Shown: one piece after another, positions 17,949 through 26,833 of the stretch
How positions within the stretch are numbered: the stretch's first letter is position 1
Layout of the letters: every line of letters starts with the position of its first letter
Source: Legionella sp.
GTDB lineage: Bacteria; Pseudomonadota; Gammaproteobacteria; Legionellales; Legionellaceae
Length of the DNA stretch: 38,436 nt
Direction: 5' to 3'
Assembly (NCBI GenBank): GCA_017306715.1
Contig: JAFKHV010000030.1
Location: 1-38,436, forward strand
The notes under the pieces: generated by a model
Told to the model about the DNA's origin: nothing
The model's database searches: none
The model's input: the letters and a program-made list of their open reading frames with translations, nothing else
Translations under genes and position numbers: made by a program

Positions 17949-18704
17949 TTATCCTGATTTTTTTATCTCCCCATGGAGTGGTTCAGGATCATCAACGATT
18001 ACTCGTGTGCCAAGCATACCCCCTCCGGGGAGGTCCACAAACTCCTCGTTTAACCAGCGTGCATCTTCTATAAACAAACGCACACAACCATGACTTGCAG
18101 CATAGCCAGGCACCTCATAACTACCGTGAAGTGCATATCCTCTAAAAAAATGCATACAATAAGGCATTAAAGCACCACCATTTTCACCGTTTGCCCGTTG
18201 TGGGAACACGGTAGAAATGCATTCAATGTCTTGCTTGCGAATAACACGAAATATACCTGCTGGAGTGGTACAACCACCACGGACACTCGGGCATTTATTC
18301 AGGCCTGGAGAAATTGGCCCCCACCATACGAGCTCCCCATCCACATCATAAGCACCCCATGCTAATTTTTTTTGACTCACATAAATTGTTTTTTCACCCG
18401 TGGGTTCAATATAACGAGGAAAAGGCGAAACATCGTAGATGGTGAGTCGGTCAATGTTTTTAGGGATGGCAACGGTCATCCCAGGCCGTAAGCGAATATT
18501 CATACGGTTAATGCGGCGCACCATATCCCGCTCTTCAGGATTGGGTAAAAGAGACTCCCATGACTCACCATTTTTTACTTTAATGCATAGATAATCCGTA
18601 TTAGTACATAAATGCTCTCCATAGCGTGTTAGAGCAAAAGTGCGGCTGCAAAGCAGGGCGGTGCAGATTGAGACTGCTATTAACGTTATTATTGTTCTTT
18701 TCAT
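17949..18704 (-). CDS. L,D-transpeptidase, EnhA-like, with LysM-like N-terminal domain
   Basis: Periplasmic peptidoglycan cross-linking or lipoprotein-anchoring enzyme, 251 residues. It has a signal peptide of about 24 residues (ending RTFA), then a LysM-like segment (about 38-85, with KVKNGESWESLLP and RPGMTVAIPKN) and a YkuD domain. The catalytic signature is HGSYEVPG (193-200) followed by SHGCVRL (204-210), with nucleophile Cys207. Extra cysteines (33, 40, 138, 145, 161, 183) suggest disulfides. This LysM-YkuD layout is that of the Legionella enhanced-entry EnhA family, here without any other enh genes. It is transcribed away from the HMG-CoA reductase gene. Confidence 0.93.
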   Translation of the reverse strand: MKRTIITLIAVSICTALLCSRTFALTRYGEHLCTNTDYLCIKVKNGESWESLLPNPEERDMVRRINRMNIRLRPGMTVAIPKNIDRLTIYDVSPFPRYIEPTGEKTIYVSQKKLAWGAYDVDGELVWWGPISPGLNKCPSVRGGCTTPAGIFRVIRKQDIECISTVFPQRANGENGGALMPYCMHFFRGYALHGSYEVPGYAASHGCVRLFIEDARWLNEEFVDLPGGGMLGTRVIVDDPEPLHGEIKKSG

Positions 18705-18864
18705 AACGATCTCAGATTAAGGGCTTCTAACCTTACTAGCGACCTACGCGGTAAAAACTTTAATATATTTTTAATTTTTAATGGATATAAGCTGCTGTTC
18801 TGGTTCTATTTTTTTATTAGTCAATAAAAAGCAAACATACTTGGTATGAATATTGTATAAAATA

Positions 18865-18894
18865 TAAACAAAATGTAATTCTTTAATCTATAAT
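18865..18894 (+). promoter_or_regulatory. Putative promoter of the mevalonate genes
   Basis: A perfect TATAAT (18889-18894) lies 30 bases before the HMG-CoA reductase ATG, preceded by TAAACA (18865-18870) with an 18-base spacer, in a very AT-rich divergent intergenic region. The -10 match is good and the -35 is weak. Confidence 0.45.
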
Positions 18895-18924
18895 GAGGAT
18901 AGGTTATTTGTTCATTGAAGAGAA

Positions 18925-20217
18925 ATGTTCGATTTAAAATCTAGCTCTAGGTCCTGGGATGGATTTTCCAGGCTTGATCTGCAGGGACGTCTGGATTTAC
19001 TCACTAAAACAGGTTTACTCACTGAAGAAGACATTGATTTATTTCGTAATGGTGGAAGAAGCCTGCAACTTTTAGGGGAGTTAATTGAGAGTGCAATTGG
19101 TTGGTTGGCAATGCCTTTGGGCGTCGCAGTCAACTTTCGTATTGATAATAGAGATATGATTATCCCCATGGTGGTTGAGGAAACCTCCGTAGTTGCTTCA
19201 GTCAATAAAGCCGCTAAGTGGGTAAAAAATCATGGGGAACTAACAACCCAACACCAAGGAACATTAGCAATCGGGCAGATACAATTTCCGAAGTTGCAGG
19301 ATCCTACTGCTTTTTTTAAAATAATATCAGCACAAAAGCAGGCGCTCATCAATCAGGTAAACGAACATGTTTTATCTTCACTCGTTGCCCGTGGTGGTGG
19401 TGCTCAAGATATGGAGATTCGCTGTCTTACACGCCCAGATGGCGGTATCATGGGCGTGATTCACCTTATGATCGATCCATGTGAAGCTATGGGGGCTAAT
19501 CGGATTAATCAGGCATGTGAATTTCTTCGCCAACCCCTGCAGGAGTTAACAGGGGAGCACGTGCACCTTTGTATTTTGTCCAACCTTCCCGACGCAAGGC
19601 TTACTCATGCCCAGGTCATTATTCACAATGTTGACCCACAGCTTGGTAAAGGTATTGAAGAGGCGTCATTATTTGCGCAGCTTGATAGTTATCGTGCGGT
19701 GACCCATAACAAAGGCATTATGAATGGGATGGATGCGGTGGTAATCGCGACAGGAAATGATTGGCGAGCAGTGGAGGCCGGTGTCCATGCTTATGCAGCA
19801 CGCTCTGGTCAGTATACTTCTTTGTCACGATGGTATATGCAAGGAAATAACTTACATGGAACTTTAACAGCCCCAATTCATGTCGGAACAGTAGGTGGTG
19901 TCACCCGCCTGCACCCAGTAGCCAAAAAATGTTTAGACCTTATGAAGGTTCAAACTGCAACCGAATTAAGTCGTGTCATTGCCGCGGTTGGATTGATACA
20001 AAATTTGGCAGCCTTAACGGCTCTTGCTTCTGAAGGCATTGTTACAGGCCATATGAAGCTACACCTTAATAATTTAGTATTATCAGTGGGTGCTAATCCA
20101 GACGAAGTAGAGCCTCTTAAGCAGCTATTAAAAGCGCAGCTAGAACAAAAAAAACATGTTTCAGAGTCTGATGCGTTCAAAATTTTGCAAACGATGCGAA
20201 TGTCGTTAAACGTTTAG
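18925..20217 (+). CDS. mvaA: Class II hydroxymethylglutaryl-CoA reductase
   Basis: Interconverts HMG-CoA and mevalonate; 430 residues, the class II bacterial size. Catalytic positions match the class: Glu85/86 in VVEETSVVAS, Lys263 in HNKGIMNG, Asp279 in GNDWRAVEAG, and His376 in SEGIVTGHMKLH. Residues EAGVHAYAARSG belong to the substrate and cofactor pocket. It is paired 13 bases upstream of a mevalonate kinase, which argues for isoprenoid biosynthesis over mevalonate catabolism. HMG-CoA synthase and the later kinases and decarboxylase are not in the window. The start ATG has a weak GAAGAG upstream; a TATAAT box lies 30 bases before it. Confidence 0.95.
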   Translation: MFDLKSSSRSWDGFSRLDLQGRLDLLTKTGLLTEEDIDLFRNGGRSLQLLGELIESAIGWLAMPLGVAVNFRIDNRDMIIPMVVEETSVVASVNKAAKWVKNHGELTTQHQGTLAIGQIQFPKLQDPTAFFKIISAQKQALINQVNEHVLSSLVARGGGAQDMEIRCLTRPDGGIMGVIHLMIDPCEAMGANRINQACEFLRQPLQELTGEHVHLCILSNLPDARLTHAQVIIHNVDPQLGKGIEEASLFAQLDSYRAVTHNKGIMNGMDAVVIATGNDWRAVEAGVHAYAARSGQYTSLSRWYMQGNNLHGTLTAPIHVGTVGGVTRLHPVAKKCLDLMKVQTATELSRVIAAVGLIQNLAALTALASEGIVTGHMKLHLNNLVLSVGANPDEVEPLKQLLKAQLEQKKHVSESDAFKILQTMRMSLNV

Positions 20218-20230
20218 ATGAGGAGAGAAG

Positions 20231-21118
20231 ATGTTTCGTACCCAGGTTTCTGCTAAGTGTATTCTGGCTGGTGAGCACTACATTGTTCATGGAGGCACCG
20301 CAATTGTCTTCCCTTTTAATCATTACACTCTAACCCTAAGCCATCAGCCTGCAGCAATTAAGAGTATGCGCACAATCTCAGGTGAGGGAGGAAATTCATT
20401 GGGCATTATGCTTTGGCCAGTAATCTGTAAGGCATATGAGTATCTTGATCTAAATCCTTATCAATTAACTGGTTACTTCGAAATTAACTCAACCATTATT
20501 CCATGTGGCGGCCTGGGTTTTTCAGCGGCCATTTGTGTGGCGGTCACCCAGTGGCTTATCTATCAAAAATTAATTCCTGCTTCGGATTTATTCCAATTTG
20601 CACGACGCCTGGAAGATATGTTTCATAAAAAAAGTAGTGGTATCGATATCCTTGGGGTATTAGCGAAAAACATGATTCATTATACCGCTGAGGGAGAGGT
20701 GGTACCCTTAGAAACCAACTGGCGTCCAAATTTATATATTTCCAGTTCAGGTGAACAAAGTTTTACAGAACCATGTGTGAATAAAGTTAATGAATTTTTG
20801 CGTAATGAGCCGCAAAAAGCTGAACAAGTCTTCAAAAAAATGGCAGATTCAGTGGAGTTAATTAAAAAGGCTTTAGAATGTAACTCTGCAGAGCAAGGTC
20901 ATGAATTATTAGCTGAGGGATTACACTTGGGTAACCAATGTTTTTACGATTGGGATTTAGTTTCTGATAAGTTGCACACGCATTTGGAAATTCTGAAAAA
21001 ACATGCTTGTGCTGCCAAGGTTGTAGGCGCAGGTTTTGGTGGGCATGTTGTCAGCTTGTGGAAACAAAAGCCCCCTGAAAACCTACCTTTTAAGCTGTAT
21101 CCTTTACTCAATGAGTAA
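20231..21118 (+). CDS. mvk: Mevalonate kinase (GHMP kinase family)
   Basis: ATP-dependent phosphorylation of mevalonate in the cytoplasm; 295 residues. GHMP motif 1 is visible as LAGEHYIVHGG (12-22). Motif 2 is PCGGLGFSAA (91-100), which departs from the usual PxGxGLGSSAA, since the residue before the catalytic-loop Ser is Phe. The likely catalytic Asp is Asp139 in SSGIDILG. Motif 3 is GAGFGGHVVSL near the C-terminus. The gene starts 13 bases after the HMG-CoA reductase stop with a strong GAGGAGA ribosome binding site, so the two form an operon, closed by a hairpin at 21146-21172. The pairing with HMG-CoA reductase makes mevalonate the likely substrate; another GHMP substrate is less likely. 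Confidence 0.9.
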   Translation: MFRTQVSAKCILAGEHYIVHGGTAIVFPFNHYTLTLSHQPAAIKSMRTISGEGGNSLGIMLWPVICKAYEYLDLNPYQLTGYFEINSTIIPCGGLGFSAAICVAVTQWLIYQKLIPASDLFQFARRLEDMFHKKSSGIDILGVLAKNMIHYTAEGEVVPLETNWRPNLYISSSGEQSFTEPCVNKVNEFLRNEPQKAEQVFKKMADSVELIKKALECNSAEQGHELLAEGLHLGNQCFYDWDLVSDKLHTHLEILKKHACAAKVVGAGFGGHVVSLWKQKPPENLPFKLYPLLNE

Positions 21119-21145
21119 ACAATCATGTACCCATGCTATTAACAG

Positions 21146-21172
21146 AGATATCCACAGTTTTTGTGGATATCT
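21146..21172 (+). terminator. Hairpin after the mevalonate kinase gene
   Basis: A perfect 11-bp stem (AGATATCCACA / TGTGGATATCT) with loop GTTTT lies 28 bases after the stop codon. No strong T-run follows (TAAATAAG), so termination may be weak. Confidence 0.6.
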
Positions 21173-21240
21173 TAAATAAGTCTTTAACGTTCAATGTGAT
21201 CGCTATATAATTTTTTCAACTCATATCTTAAGGATAAATT

Positions 21241-21576
21241 ATGCCACCAGAAGAAGAAAAACAATCAATCGATGAAGGTAAATTAGCGAAAACGACCACA
21301 GTCTGGTTAGTAATGAATCTTTTACTCTCACCCATATACGCACAAGATACACGCGCAGGTGCTGGTTCTTCCCTATTTTTAACCCTACTTGCCATGGGCT
21401 ATTTTAAAAGTTTAGGCGAGGACAAACGAGAGCAGGAAAATCCTTTGTCACGTTTTCGTTTGTTTCAAAAGAAAGAGAGTGATACGACACAGACAATTAA
21501 TGATACCCTTGAAGGTGGCGCGACTGTTTTTGATGGGGCAGTTCACTTTATTAAAAACTTATTCTCTAGAAAATAA
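21241..21576 (+). CDS. Small hypothetical protein with hydrophobic segments
   Basis: A 111-residue protein with AGGA 6 bases before its ATG. An acidic N-terminus (MPPEEEKQSIDEGK) precedes a hydrophobic stretch at about 21-36 (TVWLVMNLLLSPIYA) and a second at about 44-54 (SLFLTLLAMGYF). It then has a charged central part and a C-terminal amphipathic segment ending FIKNLFSRK. It could be a small inner-membrane hairpin protein. It is bounded by hairpins on both sides (21146-21172 and 21600-21624), so it is probably transcribed on its own. I do not recognise it. Confidence 0.65.
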   Translation: MPPEEEKQSIDEGKLAKTTTVWLVMNLLLSPIYAQDTRAGAGSSLFLTLLAMGYFKSLGEDKREQENPLSRFRLFQKKESDTTQTINDTLEGGATVFDGAVHFIKNLFSRK

Positions 21577-21599
21577 ATTTTTACGAACTTGATTAATTT

Positions 21600-21624
21600 C
21601 TTTAGAGGAACTAGTCCTCTAAAG
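21600..21624. terminator. Bidirectional terminator-like hairpin between convergent genes
   Basis: A perfect 10-bp stem, CTTTAGAGGA / TCCTCTAAAG, with loop ACTAG, placed between the convergent small gene and lnt, 24 and 30 bases from their stops. T-runs are weak on both sides. Confidence 0.6.
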
Positions 21625-21653
21625 AGATTTGATAGCGTTACAGCAAATTGTTA

Positions 21654-23186
21654 TTAGAACCACTTAAACAACCGTGCTAACAAGCTAAGAATAATTATCG
21701 CAGCGCAAAGCAGGAAGGCTGGATACTCATGCCAATGAATCCACGGCGTACTCCCTGAAGCTGGAAAAATTGTGCCCTCTAGTAAGCCCGCGCTAAAAGG
21801 AGGTAACCTTTCGATAACCTCTCCCTTAGAGTTAATTATGGAAGAAAGCCCATCATTATTGACTACTACCTGATAACGTTCCGTTAGCAATGACAATATT
21901 TGTGCCATTTGTAACTGTTGGTAGCTTGCGAGTGAATGCCCAAACCAGCCGTTGTCACTGATGGATACAATCCATTGCGCCTTAGGCATTTGTTGCGCAA
22001 GGATTGATGGATAAGCGATCTCATAACAAATAAGGCTTGCCAAAGGAAGTCCGGAAATGGAAATTAACCGTTGGAATTTACGCCCGGGGACAATGTTGAG
22101 CTCAGGAAGGTTGAGCCATTTATTTATTGTAGAAAAGACGGATGGCACATACTCCCCGAAGGGTACGAGATGTTGTTTCAGCCATTTACCCTTAGCGGTA
22201 CCGAGCGTGATGATTGCGTTGTAATAATGAGTTTCTGTTTCATTGGTTGGCTGCAGGATGCCAAGTATTAGCCCACTCCCTGCCGCAGTAGCTTTTTTAT
22301 TAAGTCGGGTCAAATATTTATCCAGATAACTTGCAGGCAAAGGAATAGCGGACTCAGGGAGGATGATTAGCTTTTTACCTAATAATTGTTTGATGGATTG
22401 TTCATACAATCGTAGAAGGTTCCAAAATAAAGTTTCATCCCACTTATCACGCATTGATAAATTTGCTTGTACTGCCCCAACAGAAACTGGTTCATCGGTT
22501 TTCAATTGCGTCCATGAGGTTTTTGTTAATGCGGCAGGCGCGATTAACATGATGACAAATAGGGCAACAAAAATAAATTTTTTAGGTTTTACTTCACCCA
22601 GTAATAATGCGAGTAATGCGGCGAGAAGTGCTGCATAAAAATTGAGGCCATAAATGCCAATTATGGGGGTTAAAAATTTTACAGGCGTATCGATTAAAGG
22701 GGTACCAATCAATAGCCAAGGGAAGCCTGTAAACAGCGTAGAGCGTAAATATTCACCAGCACACCAGAGGGCCGCAAACAAGGGTACCGATAAAAGCGGA
22801 TAGCCTTGGGGGCGTAAATAATTGAAAGCCACAGCAACGGCTCCAATAAACAGCGACAGGTACATAACAAAAATCAGGGTAATAATTCCCGATATAAAGA
22901 AATTAAGCTGACCATAATCATGAATGCTGACAATTACCCAGGATACGCCAATACCGAAAAATCCAATTCCGTAAAAAAAGCCGTTGAAAAAACTTTGCTT
23001 CGTGGTGAGTGTTTGCAAGGTGAAATAAAAATACGCCAGACTCAAAAGCGTTAAGCCCGGTAAGTGGAAAGGGGCAAAGCCTAAGGGGGCTAACGCACCA
23101 GCAAGAGATACCATTAGATAATTCATGAAACCTGAGCGTAAAGTGAGATCAAAGGAGAAGGGTTGGGCAAGAGCAGTTAGTTTCAT
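21654..23186 (-). CDS. lnt: Apolipoprotein N-acyltransferase Lnt
   Basis: Inner-membrane enzyme adding the third acyl chain to lipoproteins; 510 residues. The N-terminal half (about 20-220) has several membrane segments. The periplasmic nitrilase-like domain carries the triad Glu278 (ILPESAIPLP), Lys337 (KWLKQHLVPFGEYVP) and Cys387 (LASLICYEIAYP). A last membrane helix lies at about 490-508. All catalytic residues are intact. The start ATG at 23186 has only a weak ribosome binding site. It is a single gene, with the repeat-rich intergenic region upstream and a convergent hairpin downstream. In many proteobacteria it sits next to corC; that partner is absent here. Confidence 0.96.
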   Translation of the reverse strand: MKLTALAQPFSFDLTLRSGFMNYLMVSLAGALAPLGFAPFHLPGLTLLSLAYFYFTLQTLTTKQSFFNGFFYGIGFFGIGVSWVIVSIHDYGQLNFFISGIITLIFVMYLSLFIGAVAVAFNYLRPQGYPLLSVPLFAALWCAGEYLRSTLFTGFPWLLIGTPLIDTPVKFLTPIIGIYGLNFYAALLAALLALLLGEVKPKKFIFVALFVIMLIAPAALTKTSWTQLKTDEPVSVGAVQANLSMRDKWDETLFWNLLRLYEQSIKQLLGKKLIILPESAIPLPASYLDKYLTRLNKKATAAGSGLILGILQPTNETETHYYNAIITLGTAKGKWLKQHLVPFGEYVPSVFSTINKWLNLPELNIVPGRKFQRLISISGLPLASLICYEIAYPSILAQQMPKAQWIVSISDNGWFGHSLASYQQLQMAQILSLLTERYQVVVNNDGLSSIINSKGEVIERLPPFSAGLLEGTIFPASGSTPWIHWHEYPAFLLCAAIIILSLLARLFKWF

Positions 23187-23360
23187 ACTCTATCGCAAAA
23201 TTATAAAACGCTAAGATAATAGACTCTTTCTATAAGGTCAAGGATTATTCCTATGGGGAAATGGGTGATTCCTAAATACCCTATATATAACAATGAATCC
23301 CCTGATCGGGACAGTGAATCGCGTATGATCGACACAAATACATTATAATCCAATCTCATG

Positions 23361-23930
23361 CTGTCAACAGGTGCCCTATGCAGGAGAACCCTCGCACCAC
23401 TCGGGTTGACGTGCTGTGGAGAGCCCTCGTACAACTCAGACGGGCGCGCTATGAGGAGGAAGAAACCATGCTCTCCCTACGTCATCCCGAGCCTTTGGCG
23501 AGGGATCCCCTGAACGTGGTAGGAGTCGCGTAGGATGCGCATACCCTTAGAATATCCGTTCTGCTGCTGTCAACACAGTGCCCGATGCAGGAGAACCCTC
23601 GTAAAACTCGGGTTGACGTGCTAGATCCCTCGTACAACTCAGACGGACGCGCTACGAGGAGGAAGAAACCATGCTCTCCCTACGTCATCCCGAGCCTTTG
23701 GCGAGGGATCCCCTGAGTGTGGCAAGGAATCGCGTAGGATGTGCATACCCTTAGAACATCCGTTCTCCTGCGGTCAACACGTGCCCGATGCAGGAGAACC
23801 CTCGTAAAACTCGGGTTGACGTACTGTGGAGAACCCGCGCGCACCTCGGGGGGACGTGGTGTGAGAAGGACGAAACCATGCCTCCCTACGTCATCCCGAG
23901 CTTTTGGCGAGGGATCCCCTGCAAAGGGTG
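23361..23930 (+). repeat. Dispersed intergenic GC-rich repeat, three tandem units
   Basis: Three direct units start at CTGTCAACA (23361), CTGTCAACA (23577) and CGGTCAACA (23771), about 216, 194 and 160 bases long. Each contains TGCAGGAGAACCCTCG, a GTTGACGTNCTGTG-type or GACGCGCT-type segment, TACGTCATCCCGAGC and GCGAGGGATCCCCTG. They match the two units at 11298-11632 read on the other strand. Imperfect hairpins recur (CCCTCG...CTCGGG and ATCCCGAGCC...GGCGAGGGAT). The rest of the 23187-24100 stretch holds nothing I can identify: 23187-23360 is featureless, and 23931-24100 is AT-rich and probably contains the promoter of the next gene. Short open frames inside the units are not credible genes. 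Confidence 0.85.
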
Positions 23931-24100
23931 TGCTCTAAAAAAGCGATTTATGTTTTTTTATTAAAAAAATCCGCCAATTTTAAACTCTTTTCTTTGTTTT
24001 AACATGTATTCTTTTATGATCGGATGTTTCCTGGTATGAGTTTGCAATTTATAAGAATTTGTGTAGGATTAGTTGCGATTTACAATGGAGAGGGATTGAT

Positions 24101-25189
24101 ATGTATAATGTAATGATTACGGGCGCAGGGAAAATTGGAAGTTTAATTGCCTGCTTATTGACGGAGAGTGGTTCTTATCAGGTGCATTTAGCGGATGTTG
24201 ATTTTAGCGGTTCTGACGTTAAACGACTATTACGTATATTGCCTGAGGTAAAAACCGTAGCACTTGATGTTAAAGACGAACAGTCAGCACAGGATTACAT
24301 GCGCAAAAATAATATTATTGCCGTGATATCCAGCCTACCTTATTTTTTAAATACACACGTTGCCGGAGCCGCTAAAGCCGCCGGAGCACACTATTTTGAT
24401 CTCACCGAAGATACTTCAGTTACCGATGCCGTAAAAGCCATTGCCGAAGGTGCGGCAACAGCGTTTGTTCCGCAATGTGGACTTGCTCCTGGATTTATCA
24501 GTATCGCGGCAAATAGTTTGATGCAAGAATTTGATGAAAGCCACCATGTCAGAATGCGCGTGGGTGCCTTGCCCCAGAATGCAAATAATGCACTTCATTA
24601 TTCGTTAACCTGGTCTACAGATGGAGTGATTAATGAATATGGTAATCCCTGTTACGGTATTAAATACGGTAAACCCGTAACCCTTTCGCCACTCGAGGGT
24701 TTAGAGTCCATACAAATTGATGGCTGTGAATATGAAGCCTTCAACACCTCAGGTGGTTTAGGAAGCCTTGCCGAGATCCACGCGGGCAAAGTAAAAACCA
24801 TGAATTACAAAACCATGCGTTACCCCGGTCATTGTCAAAAAATGCGCTTTTTAATGAATGACTTACGTTTAAATGAAGACCGTGAGACATTAAAACGAAT
24901 TTTGGAACACGCTGTACCGAAAACTTATCAGGACATTGTTATTGTCTATGTTACGGTCGAGGGGAAAAAGCAAGGCGAGCTGACTGAAAAAAATTATGTG
25001 AAAAAAATCTATCCCGAAGTTATTGCTGGCCTCGAGTGGTCTGCAATTCAAGTCAGTACTGCTTCTGGCGTTTGTGCGGTTGTTGATTTAGTGCTTGGAC
25101 AAGCAAATGAGTACCAAGGGCTCGTTCTGCAGGAGAAGTTCCAACTCGCAGATGTGTTGAAAAATCGTTTTGGTCGTTATTACGCGTAA
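24101..25189 (+). CDS. Lysine 6-dehydrogenase / saccharopine dehydrogenase family oxidoreductase
   Basis: NAD(P)-dependent enzyme of the saccharopine dehydrogenase superfamily, 362 residues. The Rossmann motif GAGKIG is at 8-13, followed by an acidic residue after strand 2 (LADVDF). The second domain has the family stretches GLAPGF, LPQNANNALHYSLTW and NYKTMRYPGHCQKM. The next gene encodes an ALDH7-type dehydrogenase, so the likely product is 2-aminoadipate 6-semialdehyde, made either directly from lysine (lysine 6-dehydrogenase) or from saccharopine. No lysine-ketoglutarate reductase is nearby, which slightly favours lysine 6-dehydrogenase. The ATG at 24101 has GGAGAGGG just upstream; a longer in-frame TTG at 24059 is not supported. 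Confidence 0.88.
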   Translation: MYNVMITGAGKIGSLIACLLTESGSYQVHLADVDFSGSDVKRLLRILPEVKTVALDVKDEQSAQDYMRKNNIIAVISSLPYFLNTHVAGAAKAAGAHYFDLTEDTSVTDAVKAIAEGAATAFVPQCGLAPGFISIAANSLMQEFDESHHVRMRVGALPQNANNALHYSLTWSTDGVINEYGNPCYGIKYGKPVTLSPLEGLESIQIDGCEYEAFNTSGGLGSLAEIHAGKVKTMNYKTMRYPGHCQKMRFLMNDLRLNEDRETLKRILEHAVPKTYQDIVIVYVTVEGKKQGELTEKNYVKKIYPEVIAGLEWSAIQVSTASGVCAVVDLVLGQANEYQGLVLQEKFQLADVLKNRFGRYYA

Positions 25190-25197
25190 TATTATTG

Positions 25198-25230
25198 AAT
25201 TGCCCAGGAAAGCATGTGGGCAATTTTTAT
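25198..25230 (+). terminator. Intrinsic terminator/attenuator between the dehydrogenase genes
   Basis: A perfect 9-bp stem, AATTGCCCA / TGGGCAATT, with a 10-base loop, runs into TTTTTAT. It starts 8 bases after the stop of the lysine/saccharopine dehydrogenase gene and ends 22 bases before the ALDH start. Read-through would make it an attenuator, because little room remains for a separate promoter. Confidence 0.75.
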
Positions 25231-25252
25231 AAAGACGCGATAAGGAGTATTT

Positions 25253-26773
25253 GTGGAATTACTGAAACATCTAGGACTTAATGAAGTGAATGCGGGTGCT
25301 TATTCGGGTACCGGCTGGCAAAGTGCGCTCCATAGTCAAAAATTAACTTCTCACAATCCGGCAACTGGTGAAAAGTTAGGGGAAGTTGCAGGATGTACTC
25401 ATGAAGATTATGAGCAATTAATGCAACGTGCTTTAGCGGCAGCAGATGAATGGCGTAAAGTGCCTGCACCCAAACGAGGTGAAATTATTCGCCAAATAGG
25501 CCAGATACTACGAGATAATAAAGATGCTCTTGGAAGTCTCGTTTCTTTGGAAATGGGTAAATCCAAGCAGGAAGGTGATGGTGAGGTTCAGGAGATGATT
25601 GATATTGCCGATTTTGCGGTCGGTCAGTCACGTATGCTTTATGGGAATACCATGCATTCTGAGCGTCCCAATCATCGTATGTATGAGCAATGGCATCCTT
25701 ACGGGGTAGTAGGTGTTATATCAGCATTTAATTTCCCTGTGGCAGTTTGGTCCTGGAATGCTTTCTTAGCTGCTATATGCGGTAATGTTACCGTGTGGAA
25801 ACCTTCAGAAAAAACGCCCCTGTGTGCGATTGCGGTTCATCATCTGTGCAACCAAGTATTACAGAAAAATGATTGTCCAGAAATTTTTCATTTAATGATT
25901 CCACAAAATCATACTATTGCAGAGGCTTTTGTCGATGATCCACGTATCCCGCTCATATCCTTTACTGGATCCACTGCTGTCGGTAAAAAAGTTGCCGCGA
26001 AAGTTGCGGGACGTTTAGGAAAAACGATTTTAGAGTTGGGCGGTAATAACGCGATTATATTGGATGAAAACGCTGATTTACGTTTAGCAATCCCCGGGAT
26101 TGTTTTCGGTGCGGTGGGAACTGCAGGACAGCGCTGTACAACCACGCGTCGATTATTTGTCCATGAATCACAACTTTCTTTCGTGGTGGAAAAATTACGT
26201 GCAGCTTATGAACAAATAACTATTGGTGATCCACTGGATAAGCGTAATCTCATGGGCCCACTAATTGATGCTCAGGCGGTGATGCAGTATCAGAGTGCCA
26301 TCCAGAACATAAAAGAAAGTGGTGGACAAATTGTTTTTGGCGGCAACGTTCTTGATCGGCCTGGACATTTTGTAGAGCCAGCTCTTGTGACTGGATTAAA
26401 AAATAGCGCGAAAATGGTGCAAGAAGAAACTTTTGCGCCTATCTTATATGTTATGTCTTATGCAACCATTGAAGAAGCAATTGATTTACAAAATGGGGTA
26501 CCACAAGGGCTTTCATCCGCCTTGTTTACCCAGAGTTTGCAACATGCCGAGCGCTTTCTCAGTGCTTGGGGCAGTGATTGTGGTATTGCTAACATAAATA
26601 TTGGCACCTCGGGAGCCGAGATTGGCGGCGCGTTTGGTGGTGAAAAAGAAACTGGAGGCGGGCGTGAGTCCGGTTCTGATTCCTGGAAAGCGTACATGCG
26701 TCGTCAGACGAATACGATTAACTGGGGAGCTGAGTTGCCTTTAGCGCAAGGCATCCAGTTTCATTTAAGTTAA
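25253..26773 (+). CDS. ALDH7-type aldehyde dehydrogenase (2-aminoadipate semialdehyde dehydrogenase)
   Basis: Cytoplasmic NAD-dependent aldehyde dehydrogenase of the antiquitin/ALDH7 family, 506 residues. The NAD-binding FTGSTAVG is at 237-244, the general base is Glu261 in LELGGNNA, and the nucleophile is Cys295 in [17 protein letters not shown] and [10 protein letters not shown] are characteristic of the ALDH7 branch, which oxidises 2-aminoadipate 6-semialdehyde to 2-aminoadipate in lysine breakdown. The GTG start at 25253 has AAGGAG at a good distance. The preceding gene would supply the semialdehyde. The terminator-like hairpin between them suggests differential expression. Confidence 0.93.
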   Translation: MELLKHLGLNEVNAGAYSGTGWQSALHSQKLTSHNPATGEKLGEVAGCTHEDYEQLMQRALAAADEWRKVPAPKRGEIIRQIGQILRDNKDALGSLVSLEMGKSKQEGDGEVQEMIDIADFAVGQSRMLYGNTMHSERPNHRMYEQWHPYGVVGVISAFNFPVAVWSWNAFLAAICGNVTVWKPSEKTPLCAIAVHHLCNQVLQKNDCPEIFHLMIPQNHTIAEAFVDDPRIPLISFTGSTAVGKKVAAKVAGRLGKTILELGGNNAIILDENADLRLAIPGIVFGAVGTAGQRCTTTRRLFVHESQLSFVVEKLRAAYEQITIGDPLDKRNLMGPLIDAQAVMQYQSAIQNIKESGGQIVFGGNVLDRPGHFVEPALVTGLKNSAKMVQEETFAPILYVMSYATIEEAIDLQNGVPQGLSSALFTQSLQHAERFLSAWGSDCGIANINIGTSGAEIGGAFGGEKETGGGRESGSDSWKAYMRRQTNTINWGAELPLAQGIQFHLS

Positions 26774-26776
26774 TGG

Positions 26777-26806
26777 AAAGCTCTTCATGAGTGAAAAGCT
26801 TTTATA
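26777..26806 (+). terminator. Terminator-like hairpin between ALDH and fadN
   Basis: AAAGCTCTTCA and TGAAAAGCTTT form an 11-bp stem with one mismatch and a 4-base loop, ending in TTTTAT. It starts 4 bases after the ALDH stop. Confidence 0.6.
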
Positions 26807-26833
26807 ATGCATTTAAACCAGAGGGAAATTACC

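Noticed and set aside
23201..23938. Short open frames in the right repeat locus as small genes
   Set aside because: They run through repeat DNA, change frame between units, and lack start signals.
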